A stretch of DNA of 43,680 bases from JADGGV01 sp035715725 (GTDB lineage Bacteria; Gemmatimonadota; Gemmatimonadetes; Longimicrobiales; RSA9). Shown here piece after piece: positions 36,123-43,680 of this stretch (the first letter of the stretch is position 1; each line of letters opens with the position of its first letter). Both the position numbers and the translations under genes were made by a program. The notes below the pieces were generated by a model. It did no database searches. It was not told the DNA's origin and saw only the letters and a list, made by a program, of their open reading frames with translations. The DNA is taken from NCBI GenBank assembly GCA_035715725.1, contig DASTKT010000098.1, positions 1-43,680 of the forward strand, in the 5' to 3' direction.

Positions 36123-36142
36123 TTCCGGTGTCTACACCGGAA
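36123..36142. promoter_or_regulatory. 20-bp inverted repeat upstream of the DsbA/VKOR operon
   Basis: TTCCGGTGT-ct-ACACCGGAA, 9-bp perfect arms around a 2-nt centre. It is in the gap 36094-36337 between divergent genes and 30 nt from the TTG start. The size and symmetry suit a dimeric repressor operator; the regulator is unknown. Confidence 0.55.
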
Positions 36143-36337
36143 GCAGCGAAAAAGATGCGCGCGGACCCGGAAGCGGGCAAGCCGGGCCGCTCCCGGCCGC
36201 GGTTCCGAGCGGCGCAAGCCAGCATTCCGTAAGGGCTTGAGCGACGTCGTCGGCTGGAATGTCTCTTGCACCCGGCGGCCTCGCGGGGTGGCGGCGCGGC
36301 ACGGGGAGCGCACGGGCGGCGAACGGAGGAGGCGCGG

Positions 36338-36571
36338 ATGCGGGAATCCCGGCGGAACAAGGCGCAGGACGCGGAGGCGCGACGGCGGGCGGAGGCGCTG
36401 GAGGACATCAACCGGAAAGCGGCGCGGGCGGTGGTGCGGGACGAGGAGGAGCAGCGCGAGGCGCCGGAGGAATACGAGGCGCTCGAGGAGCTCGAGCCGC
36501 CGCCGGACGTGGATGCCGATCTGCCGAACGCGGAGACCGGGGTCAGTCGACGGGACGCTCCAGCGCAATAA
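36338..36571 (+). CDS. Small highly charged protein of unknown function
   Basis: A 77-aa protein, very rich in Glu, Arg and Ala (RRNKAQDAEARRRAEALEDI, VVRDEEEQREAPEEYEALEEL), predicted helical and perhaps coiled coil, without a signal. No family is recognised. The ATG 36338 has GGAGGAGG 7-8 nt upstream. The next gene starts 24 nt after its stop with another strong ribosome site, so they probably form one transcript. Confidence 0.65.
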   Translation: MRESRRNKAQDAEARRRAEALEDINRKAARAVVRDEEEQREAPEEYEALEELEPPPDVDADLPNAETGVSRRDAPAQ

Positions 36572-36595
36572 GACGCGGCGGGGAGGAGGCGGAGG

Positions 36596-37087
36596 ATGCG
36601 GAAGCGACGGCGTGGTGTCGTGGGAGCGTGGGCCGTCGGCGCGCTGGCGGCGGCGTGCGCGCTCTGGGCGGTGGCGGACTTCGTGGTGGCGGCGCGGGCG
36701 GACGCGCCGGACGAGCGGATCCTGGCGGAGCGCCCCGCCGGCGAGCGCGGCGACGTGGTGGAGCTGCACCGGCTGCTGCCGGACGCGAGCGATCACGTCG
36801 GGCGGGCCGTGCGGGTGGACGGGACCGTGGTGGGGGCGGGCACGGCCGGCGGCTTCTTCGTGCGGGACCTGCGGGACAACGTGGTGTTCGTGGGCTCGGC
36901 GGCGCGGCCGGGAGCGGGCACGCCGGTCCGGGTGGAAGGCGTGCTCGAGCCGTTGCCCCCGGCGGAGGAGACGGAGCGCCTGCAGGAGGCGGGCGCGGCC
37001 GCCGTCGCCGGGCGCGACGCGCGGCTGCTGCGGGACGTGCAGGTGGTGGCGCGCCGCGGCTCCGCGGTGGCGGTGATGGCGGGCTAG
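36596..37087 (+). CDS. Membrane-anchored OB-fold-like protein of unknown function
   Basis: A 163-aa protein with an N-terminal anchor or signal (GAWAVGALAAACALWAVADFV). The exported part (about 50-150) has a beta-barrel rhythm, VGRAVRVDGTVVGAGTAGGFF, VRDLRDNVVFVG and GTPVRVEGVLEPLPP, that resembles an OB fold of the BOF/tOB type. No metal or catalytic residues are evident. The ATG follows GGAGG (36591-36595). The stop overlaps the stop of the convergent HAD gene by 3 nt (CTAG). Confidence 0.72.
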   Translation: MRKRRRGVVGAWAVGALAAACALWAVADFVVAARADAPDERILAERPAGERGDVVELHRLLPDASDHVGRAVRVDGTVVGAGTAGGFFVRDLRDNVVFVGSAARPGAGTPVRVEGVLEPLPPAEETERLQEAGAAAVAGRDARLLRDVQVVARRGSAVAVMAG

Positions 37088-37776
37088 AGGAGCAGCTCGA
37101 GGACCGCGTCGGTGTTGGAGAGGTCGGCGACGGCCGCGTGGGCGCCGGCCTCCATGAGCGCATCGGTCTCGTGGCGGCCGGTGGCGACGCCGATGGCGCG
37201 GACGCCGAGCGCCTGGCCGCAGGTGATGTCGTGGGGTGTGTCGCCGATGACGACGACGTCGGCGCCGGCGAACTCGCGGCCGGCGAGGGAGCGGGCGCGC
37301 TCGACGGCGACGGCGGGGAGTCCGTCGCGCCGCTCGCAGTCCGAGCCGAAGGCGCCGAAGCGGAAGCTGGCGCCGAGACCCGCCGAGCGGAGCTTGAGCG
37401 CGGCCCCCTGCTCGAGGTTGCCGGTGAGCAGGCCCACCAGCACGTCGTCCTTCATCGATTCCAGCCGGGCGAGCAGCTCGCGGACTCCCGGATAGACGAG
37501 CGTGACGTACTCGGGGCGGGCGAGCTCGCCGGCGAGCTCGCGCAGGTACGTGGGCCAGAGCGCGGAGAAGCCGCGCTCGACGGCGGGATCGGCGAGGCCG
37601 GCCAGGCGGAGCAGCTCGCGCGCGATCTGGGGATCGGTCTTGCCGTCGAACGGGTGCCTGGCGATCGGTCCGGCGGTGCCGTACACCGAGACCAGCGCGC
37701 GGTGGAACGCGCGCTTGGCGGCGCCATTCGTGGACAGCAGCGTGCCGTCGATATCGAAGAGGATGAGTCGTCGCAT
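37084..37776 (-). CDS. HAD-superfamily hydrolase (phosphoglycolate-phosphatase-like)
   Basis: A 230-aa HAD phosphatase with an alpha-helical cap. Motif I is FDIDGTLL (Asp8 nucleophile, Asp10), motif II the Thr in VGLLTGNLEQG, the Lys position is in ALKLRSAGL, and motif III/IV is VVVIGDTPHDI. The FGSDCERR stretch resembles gph-like or beta-phosphoglucomutase-like relatives; the substrate is unknown. The start at 37776 follows palindrome array 4, so the ribosome site region lies against repeat DNA. The upstream gene on the same strand is the P1 peptidase. Confidence 0.9.
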   Translation of the reverse strand: MRRLILFDIDGTLLSTNGAAKRAFHRALVSVYGTAGPIARHPFDGKTDPQIARELLRLAGLADPAVERGFSALWPTYLRELAGELARPEYVTLVYPGVRELLARLESMKDDVLVGLLTGNLEQGAALKLRSAGLGASFRFGAFGSDCERRDGLPAVAVERARSLAGREFAGADVVVIGDTPHDITCGQALGVRAIGVATGRHETDALMEAGAHAAVADLSNTDAVLELLL

Positions 37777-37785
37777 GGCTCTCGC

Positions 37786-37940
37786 TCGCCTGGGGCTCGC
37801 GCAGGCTGCGCTGTCGCTCGCCTGACGGCTCGCGCACGCTCGCTGCGCTCGCTGTCGTGGCGCCTGCGGCGCCACGCACGTTGCACTGTCGCGGCCTGCG
37901 GCCGCGCACGTTGCACTGTCGCGGCGCCTGCGGCGCCGCG
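37786..37940. repeat. Palindrome array 4 (between P1 peptidase and HAD genes)
   Basis: Units in the same orientation as array 3: a degenerate CGCTCGCC/GGCTCGCG pair, then CGTGGCGCC-tgc-GGCGCCACG, CGCGGCC-tgc-GGCCGCG and CGCGGCGCC-tgc-GGCGCCGCG (37920-37940). The linker CACGTTGCACTGTCG occurs twice exactly. The last palindrome ends 1 nt from the stop codon of the minus-strand peptidase gene. Confidence 0.78.
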
Positions 37941-37941
37941 G

Positions 37942-38901
37942 TCAACGGGTGGGGCTGCCGGGGGTGACGAGGACGGCTCGCTCGATGGCGACCTCGACGG
38001 CGTAGGCGGCGGCGGCGCCGAGGGCCAGGAGCGTGGGGGGCGGCAGCTCGTGAATCTCTGACGCGGTCGAGGCGGCGAAGGTCACGTCGCCATCGAACGG
38101 CGTGTGGACGGGCGTGATCCGGCGACTGACGCCGGTGGCCGCCATGCGGGCGAGCATCTCGAGCGCGGTGCGCGTGAGCGGCGCGTCCGTGGCGACGACG
38201 ACGAGCGTCGTGTTCGTACCCCCGACCGGTCCCGCGGAGCCGGAGCCGGCGCCGAACGCGCCTTCGCGGAGCGCCCGGGCGGTGTCGATGAAGGCGCCGT
38301 CGGGGCCGCGGGCGCCGGCGACGATCCGGCCGTCGGCGGCGCGGACGTCGCCTACGGCGTTCACGACGGCGAGCGCGCCGACGACGAAGCCGTTGCTCGG
38401 CAGCGCCCAGCTCCCGATCCCGGAGGGGGAGGCGCCGGCGGGACCGAGGATCTTGCCCACGGTGGCGCCGGCGCCGGCGCCGACGGGCCCCTCGGGCACG
38501 GGCGCGGCGGAGGCGGCGTCGCAGGCGGCCCGCCCCATGGCGGCATCGGGGCGGCGGTCGGCGCGGCCGACCGCGAGGTCGTAGATGACGGCGGCGGGGA
38601 CGATGGGGACGCGGGCGGCGGCGGTGTCGAAGCCGAAGCCGCGCTCCTCGAGCCAGGCGGCGACGCCACCGGCGGCGTCGAGGCCGAAGGCCGAGCCGCC
38701 GGTCAGGAGGATGGCGTCGACGGCCGGAACGAGGTGGTGCGGCGAGAGCGCATCCAGCTCGCGGGTGCCGGTGGCGAGGCCGCGGACGTCGCAGGAGGCG
38801 CGGAACGGGCCGATGACGACGGTGCAGCCGGTGCGGGCGTCGAGGTCCGTGGCATGGCCGACACGGACGCCGGGGACGGCGGTGAGGGTCGGCTCGGCCA
38901 C
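37942..38901 (-). CDS. P1-family (DmpA/S58-type) peptidase
   Basis: A 319-aa member of the P1/DmpA family of N-terminal-nucleophile aminopeptidases and related hydrolases, which mature by self-cleavage. The expected cleavage/nucleophile region is GGTNTTLVVVATDAPL with Thr231 as the likely nucleophile. Other landmarks are GVRVGHATDLDARTGCTVV, LLTGGSAFGLDAAGG and GAGAGATVGKILG. The protein is shorter than DmpA (about 375) but typical of the bacterial P1 group. The start is GTG 38901, which overlaps the stop of the upstream amidotransferase-like gene by no more than a codon's distance (2-nt gap). Its stop abuts palindrome array 4. Confidence 0.88.
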   Translation of the reverse strand: MAEPTLTAVPGVRVGHATDLDARTGCTVVIGPFRASCDVRGLATGTRELDALSPHHLVPAVDAILLTGGSAFGLDAAGGVAAWLEERGFGFDTAAARVPIVPAAVIYDLAVGRADRRPDAAMGRAACDAASAAPVPEGPVGAGAGATVGKILGPAGASPSGIGSWALPSNGFVVGALAVVNAVGDVRAADGRIVAGARGPDGAFIDTARALREGAFGAGSGSAGPVGGTNTTLVVVATDAPLTRTALEMLARMAATGVSRRITPVHTPFDGDVTFAASTASEIHELPPPTLLALGAAAAYAVEVAIERAVLVTPGSPTR

Positions 38902-38903
38902 GG

Positions 38904-39644
38904 TCAGCCGCGCCCGGCGCGCTCGAAGACGGCCTGGCGGAAGGACGCGAAGAGGAGGCGGTCGGGATCGCCGTCGGGGGCGGTGGCCTCGTGGCGCTCG
39001 GGGTGCCACTGCACGCCGATGACCCAGCCGCGGTCGCGCGCCTCGACGGCCTCGATCACGCCATCCTCGGCCATGGCGGCGATGTCGAGGCCGGGACCCA
39101 GGTCCTTCACCGACTGGTGATGGAACGAATTGATGAAGAACTCACCGTCCGGGACGATCTCGTCGAGGCGCGAGCCGGGCTCGACCATCGCGCGGTGAGG
39201 CCGCACGCCCCAGGGCTCCTGCTGCTCGTGGAGCGCCGACTCGGGGCGCTGCGAGGGCAGGTCCTGGTAGAGGGTGCCACCGTAGAAGACGTTCAGGACC
39301 TGGCAGCCGCGGCAGATGGCGAGCACCGGCAGGTCGCGCTCGAGGGCGATGGCGAGCGCGGCGAACTCCATCTCGTCGCGCGCGGGATTCACGTCGCCGA
39401 GCGCCGCGACCGCCTCCTCGCCGTAGCGGGCGGGATCGACGTCCTCCCCGCCGCTCAGGACGAGGCCCGCGCAGCGGCGCAGGATGGCCTGGATCGACGC
39501 GGCGGAGTGCGCCGGCGTGAGGAGCACGGGCGTGAGCCCGACGCGCTCGAGCACGGCGAGGTAGTTGGCGTGGATGCCGACGCGGGGACGCCCCGCCGGC
39601 GGCATGCCGGTCATCGTCGTGGTGAGGGCGACGAGAGGGTTCAT
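38904..39644 (-). CDS. Peptidase C26 / gamma-glutamyl-GABA hydrolase-like class I amidotransferase
   Basis: A 246-aa stand-alone glutamine-amidotransferase-type hydrolase (PuuD-like). The nucleophile is Cys111 in VLAICRGCQVLNVFYGG; His213 and Glu215 lie in GVQWHPERH. The LVLSGGEDVDPARYG and SFHHQSVKDLGPGL segments match PuuD and YvdE relatives. The likely reaction is hydrolysis of a gamma-glutamyl amide, with the substrate unknown because no putrescine-pathway genes are nearby. A -10-like box sits 7 nt from the ATG, so translation may be leaderless. Confidence 0.92.
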   Translation of the reverse strand: MNPLVALTTTMTGMPPAGRPRVGIHANYLAVLERVGLTPVLLTPAHSAASIQAILRRCAGLVLSGGEDVDPARYGEEAVAALGDVNPARDEMEFAALAIALERDLPVLAICRGCQVLNVFYGGTLYQDLPSQRPESALHEQQEPWGVRPHRAMVEPGSRLDEIVPDGEFFINSFHHQSVKDLGPGLDIAAMAEDGVIEAVEARDRGWVIGVQWHPERHEATAPDGDPDRLLFASFRQAVFERAGRG

Positions 39645-39651
39645 GGCGCGG

Positions 39652-39657
39652 ATATTA
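39652..39657 (-). promoter_or_regulatory. Candidate -10 box for a leaderless transcript
   Basis: On the minus strand TAATAT lies 7 nt before the ATG of the C26-like gene, in otherwise GC-rich DNA, placing the predicted transcription start at or next to the start codon. A -35 is only weakly visible (TTTCAA, 16-nt spacing). Confidence 0.45.
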
Positions 39658-39782
39658 CGGGCGGGCGGGCGGCTTGAAAAGGCGCGGCGCGGGCGCGCGC
39701 CCCGAAGCGGCACGGAGCCGTGCGGGCGCGGGGCTTGCACCCGAACCTCCCGGAGCCACGAGGCCGATTCCCGGAGAGCCGA

Positions 39783-40232
39783 ATGAGCGAGAGCAGCAGC
39801 CCAGAGGATCGCCGGCAGGAGGAGATCATCCCGCCGGACGGCGCGGAGGACCGCGAGTTCGTCGTGAGGCTGTACAACGTCGCGCCGGAGGAGATGCCGC
39901 CCTCGCCGGCGGGGGGCGGCGCGGAGGCCGGGGGCGAGGCCGCGGCGTCGCGGCGGCCGGCCGGCCTCCCGCCGGAGCTCGAGGCACGGCCGGAACACCA
40001 GAGCGGCGTGCCGACGCCGGGGGCGGAGCCGATCCTGGGCTACGACGGCATGGCGACGGACGACCTGGTCGAGTGGATCTACGACGCGGATCCCGACCCG
40101 GCGACGCTGCGGGCGATCTACGAGTACGAGCGGGAGAACGAACGGCGGGAAGCGGTGCTGGACGAGGTGGAGGACCGGCTGCGGCGGATCGGATCGCAGC
40201 TGCCTTGCGAGGAGCCGCGCCGGGAGCACTAG
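39783..40232 (+). CDS. Acidic, largely disordered protein of unknown function
   Basis: A 149-aa acidic protein. The N-terminal 75 residues are Glu/Pro/Gly/Ala-rich and probably unstructured. A helical C-terminal part follows (YDGMATDDLVEWIYDADPDP, ATLRAIYEYERENERREAVLD, EVEDRLRRIG). No family is recognised and there is no signal or Cys pair. ATG 39783 follows GGAG by 6 nt. The gene is divergent from the C26-like gene and ends at a hairpin shared with the convergent dehydratase gene. Confidence 0.7.
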   Translation: MSESSSPEDRRQEEIIPPDGAEDREFVVRLYNVAPEEMPPSPAGGGAEAGGEAAASRRPAGLPPELEARPEHQSGVPTPGAEPILGYDGMATDDLVEWIYDADPDPATLRAIYEYERENERREAVLDEVEDRLRRIGSQLPCEEPRREH

Positions 40233-40239
40233 GCGCGAG

Positions 40240-40274
40240 CCGGCCCCGGCGCGCGCGGAGCGCACCGGGGCCGG
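40240..40274. terminator. Bidirectional hairpin between convergent genes
   Basis: CCGGCCCCGG (40240-40249) pairs perfectly with 40265-40274 around a 15-nt GC loop. It stands between the stop codons at 40232 (plus) and 40293 (minus). No T-tract. Confidence 0.6.
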
Positions 40275-40292
40275 GAGCGCCGTCGCGCCGGC

Positions 40293-41288
40293 TCAGCTCG
40301 CGGCCAGCTCGGGGAGCCTCGCCGGATCGACGTTGCCGCCGGAGAGCACGGCCACGGTCGGCCCGGTCGGGCGGAACGCGCCCGAGAGGAGCGCGGCGAC
40401 CGTCGCGGCGCCGGACGGCTCGACGACCAGCTTCGACAGCGTGAGAACGCGGCCCGCCGCGTGGGCGATGGCCTCCTCGGCGACCACGACGACGTCGTCG
40501 ACGAGCGCGCGGGCGTGGGCGAACGTGAGGTCGCCGGGGCGGACCGGGAGGAGGCCGTCGGCGATGCTCTGGCGCGCCTCGATGGTGACGGGGTGGCCGG
40601 CCAGCTTCGAGCGGCGCATGGCGCAGGAGACCTCGGGCTCGACGCCGACGATGGAGCAGGACGGCTTCTCCCGCTTCACGTAGGCGGCGATGCCGGAGAG
40701 GAGCCCGCCGCCGCCGACCTGCACCAGGATCGTCTCGACCTCCGGGAAGTCCTCCAGGATCTCCAGCCCGACGGTCCCCTGCCCCGCGATGATCCTCGGG
40801 TCGTCGAACGGCGGGATCATGGTCAGCCCCCGCTCGTTCACGATCTCGACGGCGCGGTTGTAGCGCTCGGTCGAGGTCGTGCCGGCGAAGACGACCTCGG
40901 CGCCGTAGGCGCGTGCGCCCTCGACCTTCACCTTCGGCGCCGTTGTCGGCATGACGACGACGGCCGGGATGCCGAAGAGCTTCGCGGAGAGCGCCAGCGC
41001 CTGGCCGTGGTTGCCGCTGGAGTAGGTGATGACGCCCCGCCGGCGCTCCTCGGGCGCGAGCGAGGCGATGGTGTTGTAGGCGCCGCGCATCTTGAAGGCG
41101 CCGGAGCGCTGCAGGTTCTCGCACTTGAGGCGGACGTCCGCGCCGACGGCCTCGGCGAGCCAGGGTGCGGGGAGGAGCGGCGTGCGCACGGCGACGCCGG
41201 CGAGGCGCCGGGCGGCCTCGCGGACCTGGTCCGGCGAGACGAGCCCGGCGCCCTCCGGCGCGATGTCGGCCACCGTGGTGGCGCTCAC
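40293..41288 (-). CDS. Threonine/serine dehydratase (PLP, IlvA/TdcB type)
   Basis: A 331-aa fold-type II PLP enzyme that deaminates threonine (to 2-oxobutyrate) or serine. The PLP Lys is Lys66 in RSGAFKMRGAYN, the substrate loop is SSGNHGQAL and the phosphate-binding Gly loop is VGGGGLLSG. There is no C-terminal ACT regulatory domain, so it is the short catabolic/TdcB-like form, unlike biosynthetic IlvA; serine racemase activity is also possible. It starts at GTG 41288, overlapping the gyrA stop by 4 nt (GTGA), an unexpected coupling of a housekeeping topoisomerase with a metabolic enzyme. Its reactive enamine product is the substrate of RidA, encoded at 24.9 kb. Confidence 0.92.
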   Translation of the reverse strand: MSATTVADIAPEGAGLVSPDQVREAARRLAGVAVRTPLLPAPWLAEAVGADVRLKCENLQRSGAFKMRGAYNTIASLAPEERRRGVITYSSGNHGQALALSAKLFGIPAVVVMPTTAPKVKVEGARAYGAEVVFAGTTSTERYNRAVEIVNERGLTMIPPFDDPRIIAGQGTVGLEILEDFPEVETILVQVGGGGLLSGIAAYVKREKPSCSIVGVEPEVSCAMRRSKLAGHPVTIEARQSIADGLLPVRPGDLTFAHARALVDDVVVVAEEAIAHAAGRVLTLSKLVVEPSGAATVAALLSGAFRPTGPTVAVLSGGNVDPARLPELAAS

Positions 41289-43680
41289 GCGTCCTCCTCG
41301 GCGTCGAAGGCGGCGTCCCCGGCGACGCCCTCGAGGGCGGGCGGCGCGCCGCCGGCCGGCGTGAGCTCCGGCGCATCGGCGTCGGCGTCCTCGGCCGGCG
41401 CCTCGTCGTCCGGGACGAGGCGGGCGACGTCGACGACGATGTCGCCATCGTCGAGCGACATGAGGCGGACGCCCTGCGTGTTGCGGCCGATCACGCGGAT
41501 CTCGCTGATGCGCTGGCGGTTGATGATGCCGTTGCGGGTGATGAGCATGAGCTCGTCGTCGGGCTGCACCGACTTGATGGCGACGACCTTCCCGGTGGCG
41601 TCGCTGGTCTTGACGTTGATGACGCCGCGGCCGCCGCGCTTCTGGAAGCGGTAGTCGCCGACGCGGGTGCGCTTGCCGCGGCCCTTCTCGGTGACGACGA
41701 GGAGCGTGGCGGTCTCGATCTGCTCGCGGTGCACGACGACCATGCCGACGACGCGGTCGCCCGCGTCGAGGTTGATGCCGCGCACGCCGGTGGTGGCGCG
41801 GCCCATGGAGCGGACGTCCCACTCGTGGAAGCGGATGGCCATCCCCTCGTGGGTGGCGAGGATGACCTCGTCGTCGCCCTCGGAGATCTGGACGTCGATG
41901 AGCTCGTCGTCGTCCAGGATGTTGATGGCGTTGACGCCGGCGGCGCGGACGTGCTGGTACGCGGAGAGCGCCGTCTTCTTCACCGTGCCGTTCCTCGAGG
42001 CGAAGATGAGGTAGCGGTCGTCGGCGAACTCACGGACGGGCACGACGGCGGCGATCTTCTCGTCCTCGTCGAGGGCGAGGAGGTTGACGATCGGCTTGCC
42101 GCGGGCGGCGCGCATGGTCTGCGGGATCTGGTGGACCTTCAGCCAGTAGCAGTGCCCCTTGCGGGTGAAGATCATCAGGTAGTCGTGGGTCTGCGCCAGG
42201 AACAGGTGCTCGACCCAGTCCTCTTCCTTCGTCTCCATCCCCGAGAGCCCGCGGCCGCCACGCCGCTGGGCGCGGTAGGTGTCGAGCGGGATGCGCTTGA
42301 TGTAGCCGCCGTGGGAGACGGTGACGACCATCGGCTCGTCGGGGATCAGGTCCTCGAGGGAGAAGCCGCCGTGGAAGTCGCCGAGGATCTCGGTGCGGCG
42401 CTCGTCGCCGTACTGGCGGGCGAGCTCGAGGAGCTCGTCCTTGATGATCCGGAAGCGCCGCTCCTGGCTGGCCAGGATGTCGCGCAGGTCGGCGATGGTG
42501 GCGCGGACCTCGGCGAGCTCGGCCTCCAGCTTCTCGATCTCGAGGCCGGTGAGGCGGGCCAGCCGCATGTCGAGGATGGCCTTGGCCTGCCGCTCGGAGA
42601 GCGCGAAGCGGGCCTGGAGCGCGGCACTGGCCGCGTCCGTATCGTCGGCGGCGCGGATGAGGGCGACGATCTCGTCGATGTTGTCGACGGCGATCTTGAG
42701 GCCCTCGAGGATGTGCTCGCGGTCGAGCGCCTGCTGCAGGTCGTGCTCGGCGCGCCGGACGACGACCTCGTGACGGTGCTCCACGAAGTGCTGGAGCATC
42801 TCCTTGAGGTTCATGATCCGGGGCACGCTGCGGCCCTCGACCAGCCCCTCGGAGGGGGCGAGCGCGAGCATGATCACGCCGAACGTGCTCTGGAGCTGCG
42901 TGTGCTTGAAGAGCTGGTTCAGCACGATCTGCGCGATGGCGTCGCGCTTCAGCTCGATGACGACGCGGATGCCGTCCCGGTCCGACTCGTCGCGCAGGTC
43001 CGAGATGTCGGTGAGCTTCTTCTCCCGCACGAGCTCGGCGATCTGCTCGATGGTGCGGGCCTTGTTGACCATGAACGGGACCTCGGTCACGACGATGCGC
43101 GACTTCCCGTTCTCGGCCTCCTCGATCTCCGTGCGGGCGCGCATGACGACGCGGCCGCGGCCGGTCTCGTACGCCTCCCTGATCCCGTCCCGCCCGCAGA
43201 TGTAGCCGCCCGTCGGGAAGTCCGGCCCGCGGATGTGCTGCATCAGGTCGGCGATGGTCGCGTCCGGGTGGTCGATGAGGTGCACGCAGGCGCCGACGAC
43301 CTCGACGAGGTTGTGGGGCGGGATGTTGGTGGCCATGCCGACGGCGATGCCGGAGCTGCCGTTGACCAGCAGGTTCGGCAGCTTGGCCGGCAACACCACC
43401 GGCTCGCGTTCCGAACCGTCGTAGTTCGGGGCGAAGTCGACCGTTTCTTTGTCCAGATCGGCGAGCATTTCGTGGGCAATGCGCGCCATGCGAATTTCGG
43501 TATAGCGCATCGCGGCCGGCGCATCGCCGTCGACCGAGCCGAAGTTGCCTTGACCGTCGATCAGCGGATAGCGCATGGAGAAGTTCTGCGCCATACGTAC
43601 GATGGTGTCGTACACGGCGGTGTCGCCATGCGGATGGTACTTACCGATGACGTCACCGACGACGCGCGCCGACTTCTTGT
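41285..43680 (-). CDS. gyrA: DNA gyrase subunit A, 5' end beyond the window
   Basis: About 798 C-terminal residues of the gyrase A subunit, which with GyrB introduces negative supercoils. The frame is open through the right edge, so only the N-terminal part of the breakage-reunion domain is missing. The active Tyr lies in AAMRYTEIRMAR. The quinolone-pocket segment reads YHPHGDTAVYDT, with Thr at the position of E. coli Ser83 and Asp kept at position 87. The six-bladed C-terminal domain contains the GyrA box QRRGGRG, and a Glu/Asp/Ala-rich tail ends the protein. The first 98 or so codons in view (to about 43400) use A/T-ending codons such as GAA, ATT, GGT and AAA about 20 times; the rest almost never do. 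Confidence 0.96.
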   Translation of the reverse strand, partial: KKSARVVGDVIGKYHPHGDTAVYDTIVRMAQNFSMRYPLIDGQGNFGSVDGDAPAAMRYTEIRMARIAHEMLADLDKETVDFAPNYDGSEREPVVLPAKLPNLLVNGSSGIAVGMATNIPPHNLVEVVGACVHLIDHPDATIADLMQHIRGPDFPTGGYICGRDGIREAYETGRGRVVMRARTEIEEAENGKSRIVVTEVPFMVNKARTIEQIAELVREKKLTDISDLRDESDRDGIRVVIELKRDAIAQIVLNQLFKHTQLQSTFGVIMLALAPSEGLVEGRSVPRIMNLKEMLQHFVEHRHEVVVRRAEHDLQQALDREHILEGLKIAVDNIDEIVALIRAADDTDAASAALQARFALSERQAKAILDMRLARLTGLEIEKLEAELAEVRATIADLRDILASQERRFRIIKDELLELARQYGDERRTEILGDFHGGFSLEDLIPDEPMVVTVSHGGYIKRIPLDTYRAQRRGGRGLSGMETKEEDWVEHLFLAQTHDYLMIFTRKGHCYWLKVHQIPQTMRAARGKPIVNLLALDEDEKIAAVVPVREFADDRYLIFASRNGTVKKTALSAYQHVRAAGVNAINILDDDELIDVQISEGDDEVILATHEGMAIRFHEWDVRSMGRATTGVRGINLDAGDRVVGMVVVHREQIETATLLVVTEKGRGKRTRVGDYRFQKRGGRGVINVKTSDATGKVVAIKSVQPDDELMLITRNGIINRQRISEIRVIGRNTQGVRLMSLDDGDIVVDVARLVPDDEAPAEDADADAPELTPAGGAPPALEGVAGDAAFDAEEDA

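Noticed and set aside
1..43680. tRNA or rRNA genes
   Set aside because: I looked for T-loop-like GGTTCGA contexts and conserved rRNA words and found none in a plausible cloverleaf or rRNA setting; a covariance-model scan would be decisive.

Overview
This is an extremely GC-rich bacterial stretch in which almost every third codon position is G or C. The best guess for its source is Gemmatimonadota. That is inferred from the style of several genes (a membrane-anchored TolB-like/TPR protein, a DUF4097 protein, a stand-alone NFACT-R protein, two kinds of heme-copper oxidase) and from GC palindromic intergenic arrays; no rRNA or tRNA gene is present to settle it. About 45 genes are supported. No phage, transposase, integrase or CRISPR-Cas genes were seen.

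Layout. 1-4.6 kb: a secreted GH16 glucanase, a TMEM175-type channel, an NFACT-R protein, a lipoprotein amidase and a secreted DinB protein. 4.95-12.9 kb (minus strand): a tightly overlapping eight-gene operon that joins a PQQ alcohol dehydrogenase with lanthanide-type metal residues to a c-type cytochrome, a complete caa3-type oxidase (subunits II, I, III), a small membrane protein, CtaG and another cytochrome c. It reads as one periplasmic alcohol-to-oxygen electron path. 13.3-16.5 kb: a small lipoprotein diverging from a Crp/Fnr regulator, then a Tat-exported amidase. 16.5-20 kb (minus): a DAO-type oxidoreductase, a DUF3052/SRPBCC fusion, a LOG-family protein and a DinB protein. 20.1-24.5 kb: a FabH-like protein with Phe at the catalytic Cys position, an 8TM-GAF-MCP receptor, a small winged-helix-like protein and a PNPOx-fold protein. 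24.9-30.3 kb (plus): RidA, a tandem PRC-barrel protein, a DUF4097 lipoprotein and the TolB/TPR protein. 30.9-33.5 kb (plus): a second oxidase operon of ba3 (B) type. 33.8-36.1 kb: a disulfide-formation cluster (two DsbA-like proteins, VKOR and a 72-aa partner). 36.3-41.3 kb: small unknown proteins, a HAD phosphatase, a P1 peptidase, a class I glutamine-amidotransferase-like hydrolase and a threonine dehydratase. 41.3 kb to the end: most of gyrA, whose 5' end lies outside the window.

The intergenic DNA is the least ordinary part. Four arrays (25.3, 25.7, 33.5 and 37.8 kb) consist of short perfect palindromes with 3-nt loops joined by conserved linkers. Three of them touch a stop codon. Two copies of a second, unrelated inverted-repeat element lie at 4.7 and 30.3 kb, and there are further long GC palindromes at 0.15, 13.1 and 14.7 kb. 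No coding role is credible for any of these.

Other points to check are two genes whose best start appears to be CTG, a 20-bp inverted repeat upstream of the DsbA/VKOR operon, and an abrupt codon-usage change inside gyrA near 43.4 kb. That change may mean recombination or a chimeric assembly.
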